Source: Pseudoduganella violaceinigra DSM 15887 (GTDB lineage: Bacteria; Pseudomonadota; Gammaproteobacteria; Burkholderiales; Burkholderiaceae_D). Taken from it: DNA of 64,000 nt. Of this stretch, positions 35,874-43,947 are shown piece by piece. The notes below the pieces were generated by a model. That model saw only the letters and a list, made by a program, of their open reading frames with translations, did not search any database and was not told where the DNA came from. The stretch's first letter is position 1, and each line of letters opens with the position of its first letter. The translations under genes were made by a program, and so were the position numbers. The DNA lies in contig NZ_KE384359.1 of the NCBI RefSeq assembly GCF_000425385.1, positions 237,406 through 301,405 of the forward strand. Reading direction: 5' to 3'.

Positions 35874-36005
35874 ATGACCGACCAGAACCGCCCAGCCGAA
35901 GACGACGACGGCAACCCGAAATTTGGACGCCTGCTGATTGTCCTGTTGAGCGCCGTGGCGCTGATCGGTCTCATTACCTTTGCCAGCGAAGCCTATTACA
36001 GCTGA
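35874..36005 (+). CDS. 43-aa single-pass membrane peptide
   Basis: A short frame beginning MTDQNRPAEDDDGNPKFG, then one hydrophobic helix (LLIVLLSAVALIGLITF) and ending ASEAYYS. It starts 5 nt after the quinone reductase stop, with GAGCGAT as a fair ribosome site, and keeps the codon bias of its neighbours. An acidic N-terminus with one helix is a common plan for small inner-membrane proteins. No known family was recognised. Confidence 0.6.
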   Translation: MTDQNRPAEDDDGNPKFGRLLIVLLSAVALIGLITFASEAYYS

Positions 36006-36019
36006 TTGCGAGAAACTAG

Positions 36020-36044
36020 TTGGTGTCGAGTTTTCTTACACCAA
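36020..36044. promoter_or_regulatory. Inverted repeat upstream of the sigma-54 promoter
   Basis: Perfect 7-bp arms TTGGTGT (36020-36026) and ACACCAA (36038-36044) around 11 nt. The repeat centre is about 95 bp above the -24 element, the usual place for an enhancer site of a sigma-54 activator. This is inference from position; it could instead be a weak hairpin ending the previous transcript. Confidence 0.4.
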
Positions 36045-36125
36045 TCTGTTTTGATATACCAATAATAGTTATTGCTATTAGGAAATTCGATTCCGTTCAA
36101 TGGTTTACAGCTGAGCTCACGGTTT

Positions 36126-36141
36126 GGGCATTATTCTTGCT
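36126..36141 (+). promoter_or_regulatory. Candidate sigma-54 (-24/-12) promoter
   Basis: GGGCAT then five bases then TTGCT, with GG and GC exactly ten bases apart, matches the TGGCAC-N5-TTGCW consensus with two mismatches in the -24 box and none in the -12 box. Predicted transcript start near 36152 would leave a leader of about 28 nt to the PEP-CTERM start. Sigma-54 with PrsK/PrsR is known to control PEP-CTERM genes in related floc-forming betaproteobacteria. Confidence 0.6.
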
Positions 36142-36179
36142 TGGATTCTGCCAATACATTCGAATTCCAAGGAAGAACC

Positions 36180-36947
36180 ATGAAATCTTCTGTGCTGAGC
36201 AAGTTATTGCAAGGCTTCGCGGCAGTATTGGTGCTGGCGGCGTCGGCCCAGGCGTCGCCGATCAACCTGGTCAAGAACGGCGGCTTTGAGACGACATCCC
36301 ACGGCACCGGCCAGATCGGTTTCAATACCAGCGTGTCCGACTGGTCGTCGCCGGGCGGCTACAACTTTGTTTTTGCGCCGGGTACGGCCGACACCACCGG
36401 CGCCTGGACCTGGTTCAACGGCCCGAACGACCAGGCGTTGACCCTGTGGGGCGCGCATAACGGCGGCGCCCATGCGCTGGCCAGCAGCGCCAACGGCGGC
36501 AACTTTCTCGCCGCCGACGGCGCCTACGGCATCGTCCCGATCCAGCAAGCCATCAACCTGGTGGTCGGCGAAACTTACCTGCTGAAATTCGAATGGGCCG
36601 CTGCCCAGCAATGGGGCTTCCATGGCGACACCAGTGAGAAGTGGACCGTCAGCATCGACGGCAACACCTTTGAAACGGCTGCCTACGCCAACCAGAACCA
36701 CGCTTCCAGCGGCTGGATGCAGGAAGCCTTCTCCTTCACCGCCAAGACGACCGGCGGCCTGCTGTCCTTCCTGGCGGCCGGCACGCCCGAAGGCCATCCG
36801 CCGTTTTCACTGCTGGACGGCGTGTCGCTGTTCTCGCTCGGCCAGCCCGACAATGACACGGTGGTGGTGCCCGAACCCGCCGGTCCGCTGATCATGCTGA
36901 CCGGGCTGGTCCTGCTGGCCTTGGCGCTGCGCCGCCGCCCATCCTGA
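36180..36947 (+). CDS. PEP-CTERM sorting domain protein
   Basis: A 255-aa secreted protein. Signal peptide about 1-26 (LLQGFAAVLVLAASAQA-SP); body of about 200 residues starting NLVKNGGFETTS, a beta-sandwich (DUF642/CBM-like) style opening; C-terminal sorting signal VVPEPAGPLIMLTGLVLLALALRRR, i.e. the PEP motif, one helix and Arg cluster. Exosortase is expected to cleave at PEP and link or release the protein at the surface within exopolysaccharide. No exosortase gene is in the window. The start at 36180 is set by a GGAAG site 5 nt upstream. Its own sigma-54-type promoter precedes it. Confidence 0.9.
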   Translation: MKSSVLSKLLQGFAAVLVLAASAQASPINLVKNGGFETTSHGTGQIGFNTSVSDWSSPGGYNFVFAPGTADTTGAWTWFNGPNDQALTLWGAHNGGAHALASSANGGNFLAADGAYGIVPIQQAINLVVGETYLLKFEWAAAQQWGFHGDTSEKWTVSIDGNTFETAAYANQNHASSGWMQEAFSFTAKTTGGLLSFLAAGTPEGHPPFSLLDGVSLFSLGQPDNDTVVVPEPAGPLIMLTGLVLLALALRRRPS

Positions 36948-36962
36948 GCCGAAGCGGCCGCC

Positions 36963-37784
36963 TTGGCAGCCATCGCCGAACAGGTCCTGCGGCTGGTGCT
37001 CTGGCTGTGCCTGCTGTGCGCCATCTTCCTGCCCCTGGAGCGCCGTTTCGCGGTGCACCAGGAGGAAGCGGGGGAGCGGCAGCGCTGGCCGGACCTGTTC
37101 TATTACTTCGCCAATAGCCTGCTGCCGATGCTGTTGCTGGCCGTGCCCATGGCGCTGGCCGCGCAGCTGTCGCGCAGCATCGTGCCGGCCGCCGTGCCGA
37201 CCACCCTGTCGGCATTGCCGCTGGCAGCGCGTCTGCTGCTGGCCTTGCTGGTCAGCGACCTGTGCGCTTACTGGGCGCACCGCCTGGCCCATCGCTGGCC
37301 GCTGCTGTGGCGTTTCCATGCGGTGCACCACAGCCCGACCCATGTCTATTTCCTGACCAATACCCGCGCCCATCCAGTCGACCTGCTGTTCGTGCGTTTT
37401 TGCGGCTTGCTGCCACTGTATGTGCTCGGCCTTGCCGGGCCCAGCGTGGCCGGTAGCGCTACCCCGGTGGCGGTGATCCTGCTGGGCTCAGTGTGGGGAT
37501 TTTTCATCCATTCGAACATTCGCGTGCGCCTTGGTCCGCTGGAATGGCTGCTGTCGACGCCGGCCTTCCACCACTGGCACCATACGCGGCACGAGCATAT
37601 CGACCGCAACTTCGCCGCCATGCTGCCGCTGCTGGACCGAATCTTTGGCACCTATTACCTGCCGCGCACCTGGCCTGCCGACTACGGTACCGATACGCCG
37701 GTGGCCAGCGACCTGGGCGGGCAACTGGCTGCGCCCTTCGCCCCGGCCGCGGCATCCACAGCGCTTGACCGGACCGAAAGCTGA
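36963..37784 (+). CDS. Sterol desaturase/fatty acid hydroxylase family protein
   Basis: A 273-aa inner-membrane di-iron protein. Histidine clusters in order: HRLAH, FHAVHH and FHHWHH/RHEH, as in the fatty-acid hydroxylase superfamily; about four membrane helices. It hydroxylates or desaturates a lipid, substrate unknown. It starts 15 nt after the PEP-CTERM stop; the frame above 36948 is closed by that stop, so the start must be the TTG at 36963 or a later GTG/CTG. No good ribosome site is seen, so translation may depend on readthrough from the PEP-CTERM gene. Confidence 0.85.
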   Translation: MAAIAEQVLRLVLWLCLLCAIFLPLERRFAVHQEEAGERQRWPDLFYYFANSLLPMLLLAVPMALAAQLSRSIVPAAVPTTLSALPLAARLLLALLVSDLCAYWAHRLAHRWPLLWRFHAVHHSPTHVYFLTNTRAHPVDLLFVRFCGLLPLYVLGLAGPSVAGSATPVAVILLGSVWGFFIHSNIRVRLGPLEWLLSTPAFHHWHHTRHEHIDRNFAAMLPLLDRIFGTYYLPRTWPADYGTDTPVASDLGGQLAAPFAPAAASTALDRTES

Positions 37785-37837
37785 TTTGCTAGAATGGGCC
37801 ATCGACCATGTTCGCCGACACGGCGGGGGCTTATCCG

Positions 37838-39334
37838 ATGACAGTACGACGCTGCTTCATCCTGCAGGTTCTCGCGGTGCTTGCCGGGTGGTGGCTGTCC
37901 CTGTCCCTGTCGCTGGCCTTGGCTGCACCTGCGGCGCCGGCGGCGCAGGCTGAAGCGGCGTTCAGCCTGAGCCCCACCTCGGCCTTCCACAAAAAATCCC
38001 AGCGCGGCGATTGGATCGCCATGCGCGACCAGGTCGAATCGCGCCATCGCACGGTACTCAGTTCCCGCACGCTGACCATCCTGCTGTACCTGCTATGGGC
38101 CGTGATCGCGCTGGTGCTGCTGTACACGGTGCGGCACTACTACTTCACCTTCAACCGCCTGTTCGGCAAGCAGCGCCACCCTTATCTCGACGTCGACAGC
38201 GGCAACTGGCCGAGCGTGACGGTGCTGGTGGCCGCGCACAATGAACAGGCCGTGATTGCCGATTCCCTGCGCGCCCTGCTGGACGTGGACTACCCGCGCG
38301 AGCGCCTGCGCATCATGCCGGTCAACGACCGCTCGTCCGACGACACGCGCCGCATCATCGACGAGATTTCCGCCGCCAACCCGGGCCGCATCACGCCTTT
38401 CCACCGCAGCGAGGGCAAGCCGGGCAAGGCCGCCGCACTGAAGGACGCCACGGCGCTGGTCGAGAGCGACATCCTGATCGTGTTCGACGCCGACTATGTG
38501 CCCGGCCGCGGCCTGCTGCGCCAGCTGGTGGCGCCTTTCTTCGACCCGGAAATTGGCGCCGTCATGGGCCGTGTGGTGCCGCTCAATACCGGCAGCAACC
38601 TGCTGACCCGCCTGCTCGATATGGAGCGTTCCGGCGGCTATCAGGTCGACCAGCAGGCGCGCATGAACCTGTCGCTGGTGCCGCAGTATGGCGGTACCGT
38701 GGGCGGTGTACGGCGTAGCGCGCTGGAAGCGATCGGCGGCTGGCATGAGGATGCCCTGGCCGAGGATACCGACCTGACCTACCGCCTGCTGTTAAGCGGC
38801 TGGAAGACCGCCTACCAGAATCGCTCCGAATGCTATGAGGAAGTGCCGGAAACCTGGCCGGTGCGGGTACGCCAGATCATGCGCTGGTCGAAAGGCCACA
38901 ACCAGGCCGCCTTCCGCTACGCGGGCGCGCTGCTGGCGAGCGATAAGGTATCGCTGCGCGAGAAGGTCGACGGCTTGCTGCTGCTGGGCGTATTCGCGAT
39001 GTCGCCGATCCTGCTGGCCGGCTGGGCGCTGGCCATCATCCTGTTCTACGCCGATGCCAATCACTGGCTGACCGGGGTGCTGGCGCTGTTCTGCCTGATG
39101 TCCTACAGCGCGCTGGGCAATTTTGCCGCCTTCTTCGAGATCGGCGCCGCCGTCTACCTGGATGGCAGCCGTGAGCGCATCCGCCTGATGCCGCTCAATT
39201 ACTTCGGCTTCCTGGTCAGCCTGCTCTCGATCACCATCGCCACCTTCAGGCAACTGGTGTTCGACTGGATCTTCAAGCGCAAGCTGGAATGGGACAAGAC
39301 CGCGCGCTACCGGCGCCCGGAGCGCGAAGCATGA
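37838..39334 (+). CDS. Processive family 2 glycosyltransferase
   Basis: A membrane glycosyltransferase of about 498 aa resembling cellulose, hyaluronan and poly-GlcNAc synthases and E. coli YaiP. Order: N-terminal hydrophobic segment; helix near 85-105; GT2 domain with VTVLVAAHNEQAVI, the DxD motif FDADYVPG, acceptor TED-type EDTDLTYRLL and QIMRW (QxxRW), the mark of processive enzymes; then three or four C-terminal helices. It should polymerise a sugar and push it across the inner membrane. The start at 37838 gives a signal-like N-terminus (MTVRRCF); ATG 37808 is an alternative. Its stop overlaps the next gene (ATGA). Confidence 0.9.
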   Translation: MTVRRCFILQVLAVLAGWWLSLSLSLALAAPAAPAAQAEAAFSLSPTSAFHKKSQRGDWIAMRDQVESRHRTVLSSRTLTILLYLLWAVIALVLLYTVRHYYFTFNRLFGKQRHPYLDVDSGNWPSVTVLVAAHNEQAVIADSLRALLDVDYPRERLRIMPVNDRSSDDTRRIIDEISAANPGRITPFHRSEGKPGKAAALKDATALVESDILIVFDADYVPGRGLLRQLVAPFFDPEIGAVMGRVVPLNTGSNLLTRLLDMERSGGYQVDQQARMNLSLVPQYGGTVGGVRRSALEAIGGWHEDALAEDTDLTYRLLLSGWKTAYQNRSECYEEVPETWPVRVRQIMRWSKGHNQAAFRYAGALLASDKVSLREKVDGLLLLGVFAMSPILLAGWALAIILFYADANHWLTGVLALFCLMSYSALGNFAAFFEIGAAVYLDGSRERIRLMPLNYFGFLVSLLSITIATFRQLVFDWIFKRKLEWDKTARYRRPEREA

Positions 39335-40419
39335 GCTGGATGCTGCTGTTCCTTGCCTGCCAGGCCTTGCTGTTCCTGCTGCCGCTGCTGCCGGCGCTGG
39401 CGGAATGGCGCGCCCGGCGCGATGCGCTGCCGCTGAAAGTCGTGCGCGAATACGACGGCAATATCAAGCATTTCGCGAACCGCTTCCGGCATTTCCTGAA
39501 CGAGCAGTTTGCCGAACTGGCGCAATCGGCCGGCACGGCGGCGGTGGCGCGCAGCGGACGCCTGCCGACGGGCGACCGCTATCAGTTGGTGGCCGCCGGC
39601 GCCGGGCCGGTCATTACGGCGCAGGAGCGGGCGGCGCAGACCGTGGCCCACCTGGTGCTCGGCACCGGCGCCCTGGAACTGGACCAGGACCTGCTCTACG
39701 AGAAGGAAGTGTTTTCCGCCGGCGCGCTGCGCACCGGCAGCGGCAACTCCTTCCGGGCCTTGCTGGCGCGCGGCGACATTACGCTGGGCGAACAATGCGA
39801 TGTGCTGCGCTGGGCGCACAGCGATACCCGCTTGACGGCCAGCAGGCATGCCCGCCTGTTCGGCCGCGTCTCGGCCAACCAGGAGCTGCTGCTGCACGGG
39901 GAAACCCGCTTCGGCCGCATGCACGCGCCGGCGATCCGCTTCGGCGACGCGCTGCCGGCGCCGCTGCCGCAGCCTGAGGCACGCCAGCCGCTGCGCCGCC
40001 CCGCAGCGCTGCTGGACGATGCGGCCGGACGGTGGCTGGCTGGCGGCGACCTGGAACTGCCGCCGGCCAGCATGCACCAGGGCAGCCTGGTGGCGCTAGG
40101 CGGCATGACGGTGGGGGCCCATGGGCTGGTGGAAGGCAGTATCAAATGCCATGGCGACCTGCGTGTGGGGGAGGGGAGCCGCATCGATGGCGCGCTGGTT
40201 TGCGGCGGCAATATGTTCATCGGCCGGGGATGCGTCATCCGCGGTCCGCTGGTGTGCGAGAAGACCATCGAAATCGAGGCCGGTACGGTGCTGGGTTCGC
40301 CGGCCGTCGAAACCACGGTGACGGCGCTGGAGATCCGCGTGCACGAAGGCACGCTGGCGCACGGCACGGTATGGGCGCGGGAACTTGGCTATGTGGTTCC
40401 CGCCGCCACCCACAGCTGA
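39331..40419 (+). CDS. Membrane-anchored bactofilin-like polymer-forming protein
   Basis: A 362-aa protein with an N-terminal membrane helix (about 4-22), a middle region of about 220 residues I do not recognise, and a C-terminal part (about 245-362) of short beta repeats rich in Gly, Val and Ile (LVALGGMTVGAHGLVEGSIKC, DLRVGEGSRIDGALVCGGNMFIG, CEKTIEIEAGTVLG). That pattern matches the polymer-forming bactofilin/DUF583 right-handed beta-helix. It overlaps the synthase stop by 4 nt and precedes wecB. It may scaffold the synthase or a channel at the inner membrane; function inferred only from neighbours. Confidence 0.7.
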   Translation: MSWMLLFLACQALLFLLPLLPALAEWRARRDALPLKVVREYDGNIKHFANRFRHFLNEQFAELAQSAGTAAVARSGRLPTGDRYQLVAAGAGPVITAQERAAQTVAHLVLGTGALELDQDLLYEKEVFSAGALRTGSGNSFRALLARGDITLGEQCDVLRWAHSDTRLTASRHARLFGRVSANQELLLHGETRFGRMHAPAIRFGDALPAPLPQPEARQPLRRPAALLDDAAGRWLAGGDLELPPASMHQGSLVALGGMTVGAHGLVEGSIKCHGDLRVGEGSRIDGALVCGGNMFIGRGCVIRGPLVCEKTIEIEAGTVLGSPAVETTVTALEIRVHEGTLAHGTVWARELGYVVPAATHS

Positions 40420-40434
40420 AAACAGGAGACCGCA

Positions 40435-41595
40435 TTGGCCAACAATACCATCCTCCTCTGCATGGGCACCCGGCCCGAAATCATCAAGATGGCGCCGGTC
40501 TATTACGCGCTGAAGCAGGACGGGCTCGAGCCGCTGCTGCTGCACACCGGCCAGCACGAAGACATGGCCGACCCGATGTACAAATTCTTCAAGATCCTGC
40601 CCGATTACAGCCTGCCGCTGCAGCGCACATCGGATGCGCTGCACCACTTGTCGGCCATGCTGCTGGAAAAGCTGGGCGCGGCGTTCGAAGCCGTCAAGCC
40701 GGGCGCGGTGCTGGTGCATGGCGATACCGCCAGCGCCGCCATGGCTGCGCTGGCGGCGTTCTACCAGCACATTCGAGTGGGACACGTGGAAGCCGGCCTG
40801 CGCTCGCACAGCCGCTACAACCCTTTCCCGGAAGAGAAGAACCGCGAGCTGATAGGGCGGCTGGCCGACTGGCACTTCGCGCCGACGGGGAATGCGCGCC
40901 AGAACCTGCTGAACGAGAATATCGAGGACGAGCGCATCCACATGGTCGGCAATACGATTGTCGACGCGGTGCGCCTGGCCACCACCTCGCCCGACTTGCT
41001 GGACAACCCGGACGAATTGTCCGGCAGCCAGCTGCGCGGACTGCGCCACGTGCTGCCGGGACGCCGCCTGGTGTTCCTGACGGCGCACCGCCGGGAAAAC
41101 CTAGGGCGGCCGCTGATGTCGATTTCGACCACTGTGCGCCAGCTGCTGCTGGCCGACGAAGACCTGGTGATTGTCTGGCCGGTGCACAGCAATCCCAGGA
41201 TCCGCGCCACGGTGGACGAAGTGTTCACCGACCTGCCGGATGAAATCGCGGAACGCATCTTCCTGACCAAGCCCCTGAACTACTCGACCACGCTGCAGCT
41301 GCTGCGCCAGTCCTGGCTGGTGCTGACCGATTCCGGCGGCATCCAGGAGGAAGCGGCCTGCCTGCAGGTGCCGGTGCTGGTGCTGCGCGAAACGACGGAG
41401 CGGCCGGAGCTGGTGGCCAGCGGCGGCGGGCGCCTGATTGGCACCGAGGGCGCCGCCATTGTCGGCGCGGTCGATGAATTGCGCGGCAACGACAGGGCGT
41501 ATGCGGCGATGCGCAACGCCCCTAATCCATTTGGCGACGGCTTTGCGGCCGAACGCATCAAGGACATTCTGATACGGAGCATGAATGACTCATAA
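40435..41595 (+). CDS. wecB: UDP-N-acetylglucosamine 2-epimerase (non-hydrolysing)
   Basis: A 386-aa cytoplasmic enzyme interconverting UDP-GlcNAc and UDP-ManNAc. Visible signatures: LCMGTRPEIIKMAPVYYAL, VHGDTASAAMAALAAFY, VGHVEAGLRSHSRYNPFPEE, LTAHRRENLG, LTDSGGIQEEAACLQVPVLVLR. It starts at a TTG (40435) supported by an AGGAG site 6 nt upstream; no ATG is suitably placed. Inside this cluster it implies that ManNAc, or a sugar made from it, is a building block of the polymer. It overlaps the yaiO-like gene by 11 nt. Confidence 0.93.
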   Translation: MANNTILLCMGTRPEIIKMAPVYYALKQDGLEPLLLHTGQHEDMADPMYKFFKILPDYSLPLQRTSDALHHLSAMLLEKLGAAFEAVKPGAVLVHGDTASAAMAALAAFYQHIRVGHVEAGLRSHSRYNPFPEEKNRELIGRLADWHFAPTGNARQNLLNENIEDERIHMVGNTIVDAVRLATTSPDLLDNPDELSGSQLRGLRHVLPGRRLVFLTAHRRENLGRPLMSISTTVRQLLLADEDLVIVWPVHSNPRIRATVDEVFTDLPDEIAERIFLTKPLNYSTTLQLLRQSWLVLTDSGGIQEEAACLQVPVLVLRETTERPELVASGGGRLIGTEGAAIVGAVDELRGNDRAYAAMRNAPNPFGDGFAAERIKDILIRSMNDS

Positions 41596-42379
41596 GTTTT
41601 CCACGCATTCGTCCTGGCTGGCGATGCTGCTGGCCATGGCGGCAGGCGGCGCCGCAGCGCAGGGCGGATCCAGCGGCACGGTTGAAGCGGGCCTGCTGCA
41701 CCACAGCCTGTCCGACGGCTACGGCAACTGGAACCAGCAATTCGTGCGCGGAACGCTGCGCACTTCCGACGCCACCGTGTGGAATGCGGACCTGGTCAAT
41801 GCCAGGCAGTTCGGCGCGCACGGCACGCTGGTGGTGGGCGGCGTCTCGCATGTGTTCAATGAAGACTGGTACGGCAGCCTGGCGGCCAGCTCCGGCAGCG
41901 GCTTTTTCTACCCGCAGGGAAGGGGCGACGCGGTGATCAACCGCAAACTGGGCGCCGAACGCAATGTGATCGCCACGCTCGGACTGACGGCAGTCAACGC
42001 GCGCGACGGCCACCGCGACCGCAGCCTGTTGCTTGGCTTGTCATGGTACCTGCCCAATGCACTGGTGCTGCAAGGCGGCACCCGCATCAACCGCAGCAAT
42101 CCGGGCGGCGTCATGGCCAACTCCAAATACGTGGCCATGACCTGGGGCTACGATAAGCAGCAGTACCTCTCGCTGCGCTACGATACGGGCGAGGAGGCCT
42201 ACCAGTATATCGGCGCCGGAACGGCCGACCTGCTGGTCAACTTCCGCAGCAATGTGTTCAGCGGCACCTGGCGCAAATGGCTGGCCCCGGATTACGGCTT
42301 CCAGCTGCGCGCCGAGGCTTATCACAACCCGTTCTACAACCGCCGCGGCCTGGAAGCGGCCCTGTTCAAGGAATTCTGA
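41585..42379 (+). CDS. YaiO-family outer membrane beta-barrel protein
   Basis: A 264-aa outer-membrane protein: signal peptide about 1-25 (ending GAAA-QG), then alternating strands with aromatic girdles and an ending RRGLEAALFKEF, closing with Phe as OMP barrels do. It matches the YaiO family, in E. coli encoded beside the GT2 protein YaiP. It probably forms the outer-membrane exit of a polysaccharide exporter. Its ATG lies within the last codons of wecB, so translation is coupled. Confidence 0.82.
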   Translation: MTHKFSTHSSWLAMLLAMAAGGAAAQGGSSGTVEAGLLHHSLSDGYGNWNQQFVRGTLRTSDATVWNADLVNARQFGAHGTLVVGGVSHVFNEDWYGSLAASSGSGFFYPQGRGDAVINRKLGAERNVIATLGLTAVNARDGHRDRSLLLGLSWYLPNALVLQGGTRINRSNPGGVMANSKYVAMTWGYDKQQYLSLRYDTGEEAYQYIGAGTADLLVNFRSNVFSGTWRKWLAPDYGFQLRAEAYHNPFYNRRGLEAALFKEF

Positions 42380-42381
42380 GC

Positions 42382-43188
42382 TTGAAGCAACTGCATACCT
42401 GGCAGCGCAAGATCGACGACCTGCGCTTCCGCGGCTTCGGCGGCAGCGCGATTCAGATGCACCGTTCGATGTACCAGATCAAGCTAAGCCGCAGCAACCT
42501 GCTTGGCTCGCTGGCGCTGCCGATCGTGTTCACTGCCGTGCTGCTTTGCCTGCTGTCGCCGATCCTTGCGCTGTGGCGCGGCATCTTCGAGTTCTGGCTG
42601 CCGCGCATTGCGCCCGTGGGTAGCGTGGGCGTGCGCCAGATCGACCTGGGCGCCTACTACCTTGATCTGCCATACCCTTTGCTCCCGGCCGGCGAACCTG
42701 GAAACCAGCTGTGGTGGATCACACTGGCAGCCAGCGTGCTGGCCTTGCTGGCCAGCTTCGCCGTATCGCGCGACCGCTTCCTGCCCTTGCAGTACATCCT
42801 GCGCGCCTGCCTGCTGGTGCAGGCCACCGCGCTGCTGTTCTTCCACTTCTTTCCGGGCGAATTCCCTTACGATGCGGGGCGCTATATCGGCGATGCGCTG
42901 ACCATGGCCCTGATCTTCCTGTTCATGATGCCGTGGGGCCTGGGTGCGACGTATTACGTCTTCGGATTCGCTTTGTGGCGCAAGGTTGGATTGACTGTCT
43001 GTATACTGGCCTATTTCATCCTGGCCTTTCCCATGCAATACCTGCTGCACGCTTACGTGCTTCACCATATGACGCTGTTGTTCCTGCCTTTGCTATATCT
43101 GGTGTTCGGCATCTTCATGGATGTGATGATGTTCGTCGCCTTGTATTCCTGGGGCATGAGCTGGGGGCGGCCGGATGCGCGCGCGTAG
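42382..43188 (+). CDS. Unrecognised polytopic membrane protein of the polysaccharide cluster
   Basis: A 268-aa protein with about six membrane helices (first LPIVFTAVLLCLLSPILAL; last LLFLPLLYLVFGIFMDVMMFVAL). The first 45 residues are cytoplasmic and basic. I see no exosortase, flippase or acyltransferase signature. The start is taken as TTG 42382, 2 nt after the yaiO-like stop with an AAGGAA site; an ATG near 42457 is possible. Position suggests a transport or modification partner of the synthase; function unknown. Confidence 0.65.
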   Translation: MKQLHTWQRKIDDLRFRGFGGSAIQMHRSMYQIKLSRSNLLGSLALPIVFTAVLLCLLSPILALWRGIFEFWLPRIAPVGSVGVRQIDLGAYYLDLPYPLLPAGEPGNQLWWITLAASVLALLASFAVSRDRFLPLQYILRACLLVQATALLFFHFFPGEFPYDAGRYIGDALTMALIFLFMMPWGLGATYYVFGFALWRKVGLTVCILAYFILAFPMQYLLHAYVLHHMTLLFLPLLYLVFGIFMDVMMFVALYSWGMSWGRPDARA

Positions 43189-43927
43189 GCCGGCCATGCG
43201 TATGGCGATTTCAATGCTCCTCCTCCTGCTTGTGGTCTACACCGCGGCATGTGCCCTGGTGTTTTTCCGCCAGCGCAGCATGCTCTATTTCCCGCAGGCG
43301 TTTGAAGGCGGCAGGGTGCTCGATCTGGGCGGCGGTGCGCGCGTTGGCGCCACCGTTGACGAGCGTCCCGGACCCGCCGCCGTGATCTATTTTGGCGGCA
43401 ACGCGGAGGCGGTCGGATACAGCCTGCCGGAATTGCAAGCCGTGTTTCCCGGCCAGTCGCTGTACCTGATGCACTACCGCGGCTACGGCGCCACACCGGG
43501 CGAGCCGACCGAGGAGGGCTTGTCCGCCGACGCGCTGGCCCTGTATGAGTATGTGCGCGCGCGGCACCCGCAGGTAACGCTGGTCGGGCGCAGCCTTGGC
43601 AGCGGCGTCGCCACGCGCCTGGCGAGTTTGCGTCCGGCCGACCGGCTGGTGCTGGTCACGCCTTACGACAGCATGGGCGAGGTGGCCTCGCATCACTTCC
43701 GCTGGCTGCCGGTGCGCCTGCTGCTGCGCGACCGGTATGACTCCGCCGCTTATGCGCCGCGGATCAATGCCCCCACCACCATCCTGGCCGCCGAGCGCGA
43801 CGAGGTGATTCCGCGTACCAGCAGCGAGGCGCTGTATCGCAGCTTCCGTTCAGGAGTTGCCACCTTCCATCTTGTGCCCGGCGTCGGCCACAACGACATT
43901 TCCCTGCGCGCCCTGAAAACAGATTGA
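43175..43927 (+). CDS. Membrane-anchored alpha/beta hydrolase (BEM46/ABHD13-like)
   Basis: A 250-aa serine hydrolase with an N-terminal anchor (about 10-28). Family blocks: FRQRSMLYFPQ, VIYFGGNAEAVGYSL, MHYRGYGATPGEPTEEGL, nucleophile elbow VGRSLGSGVA, and catalytic His in VPGVGHNDI. It overlaps the membrane protein by 14 nt, the last gene of the plus-strand cluster. ATG 43196 is a possible later start. It could remove acyl groups from polymer or lipid (inference). Confidence 0.82.
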   Translation: MRARRPAMRMAISMLLLLLVVYTAACALVFFRQRSMLYFPQAFEGGRVLDLGGGARVGATVDERPGPAAVIYFGGNAEAVGYSLPELQAVFPGQSLYLMHYRGYGATPGEPTEEGLSADALALYEYVRARHPQVTLVGRSLGSGVATRLASLRPADRLVLVTPYDSMGEVASHHFRWLPVRLLLRDRYDSAAYAPRINAPTTILAAERDEVIPRTSSEALYRSFRSGVATFHLVPGVGHNDISLRALKTD

Positions 43928-43947
43928 CCTTTCGGCCAGGGCTATGG

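Noticed and set aside
42382-43188. Exosortase candidate for the PEP-CTERM protein
   Set aside because: It is polytopic and nearby, but the conserved Cys, Arg and His pattern of exosortases is not visible.
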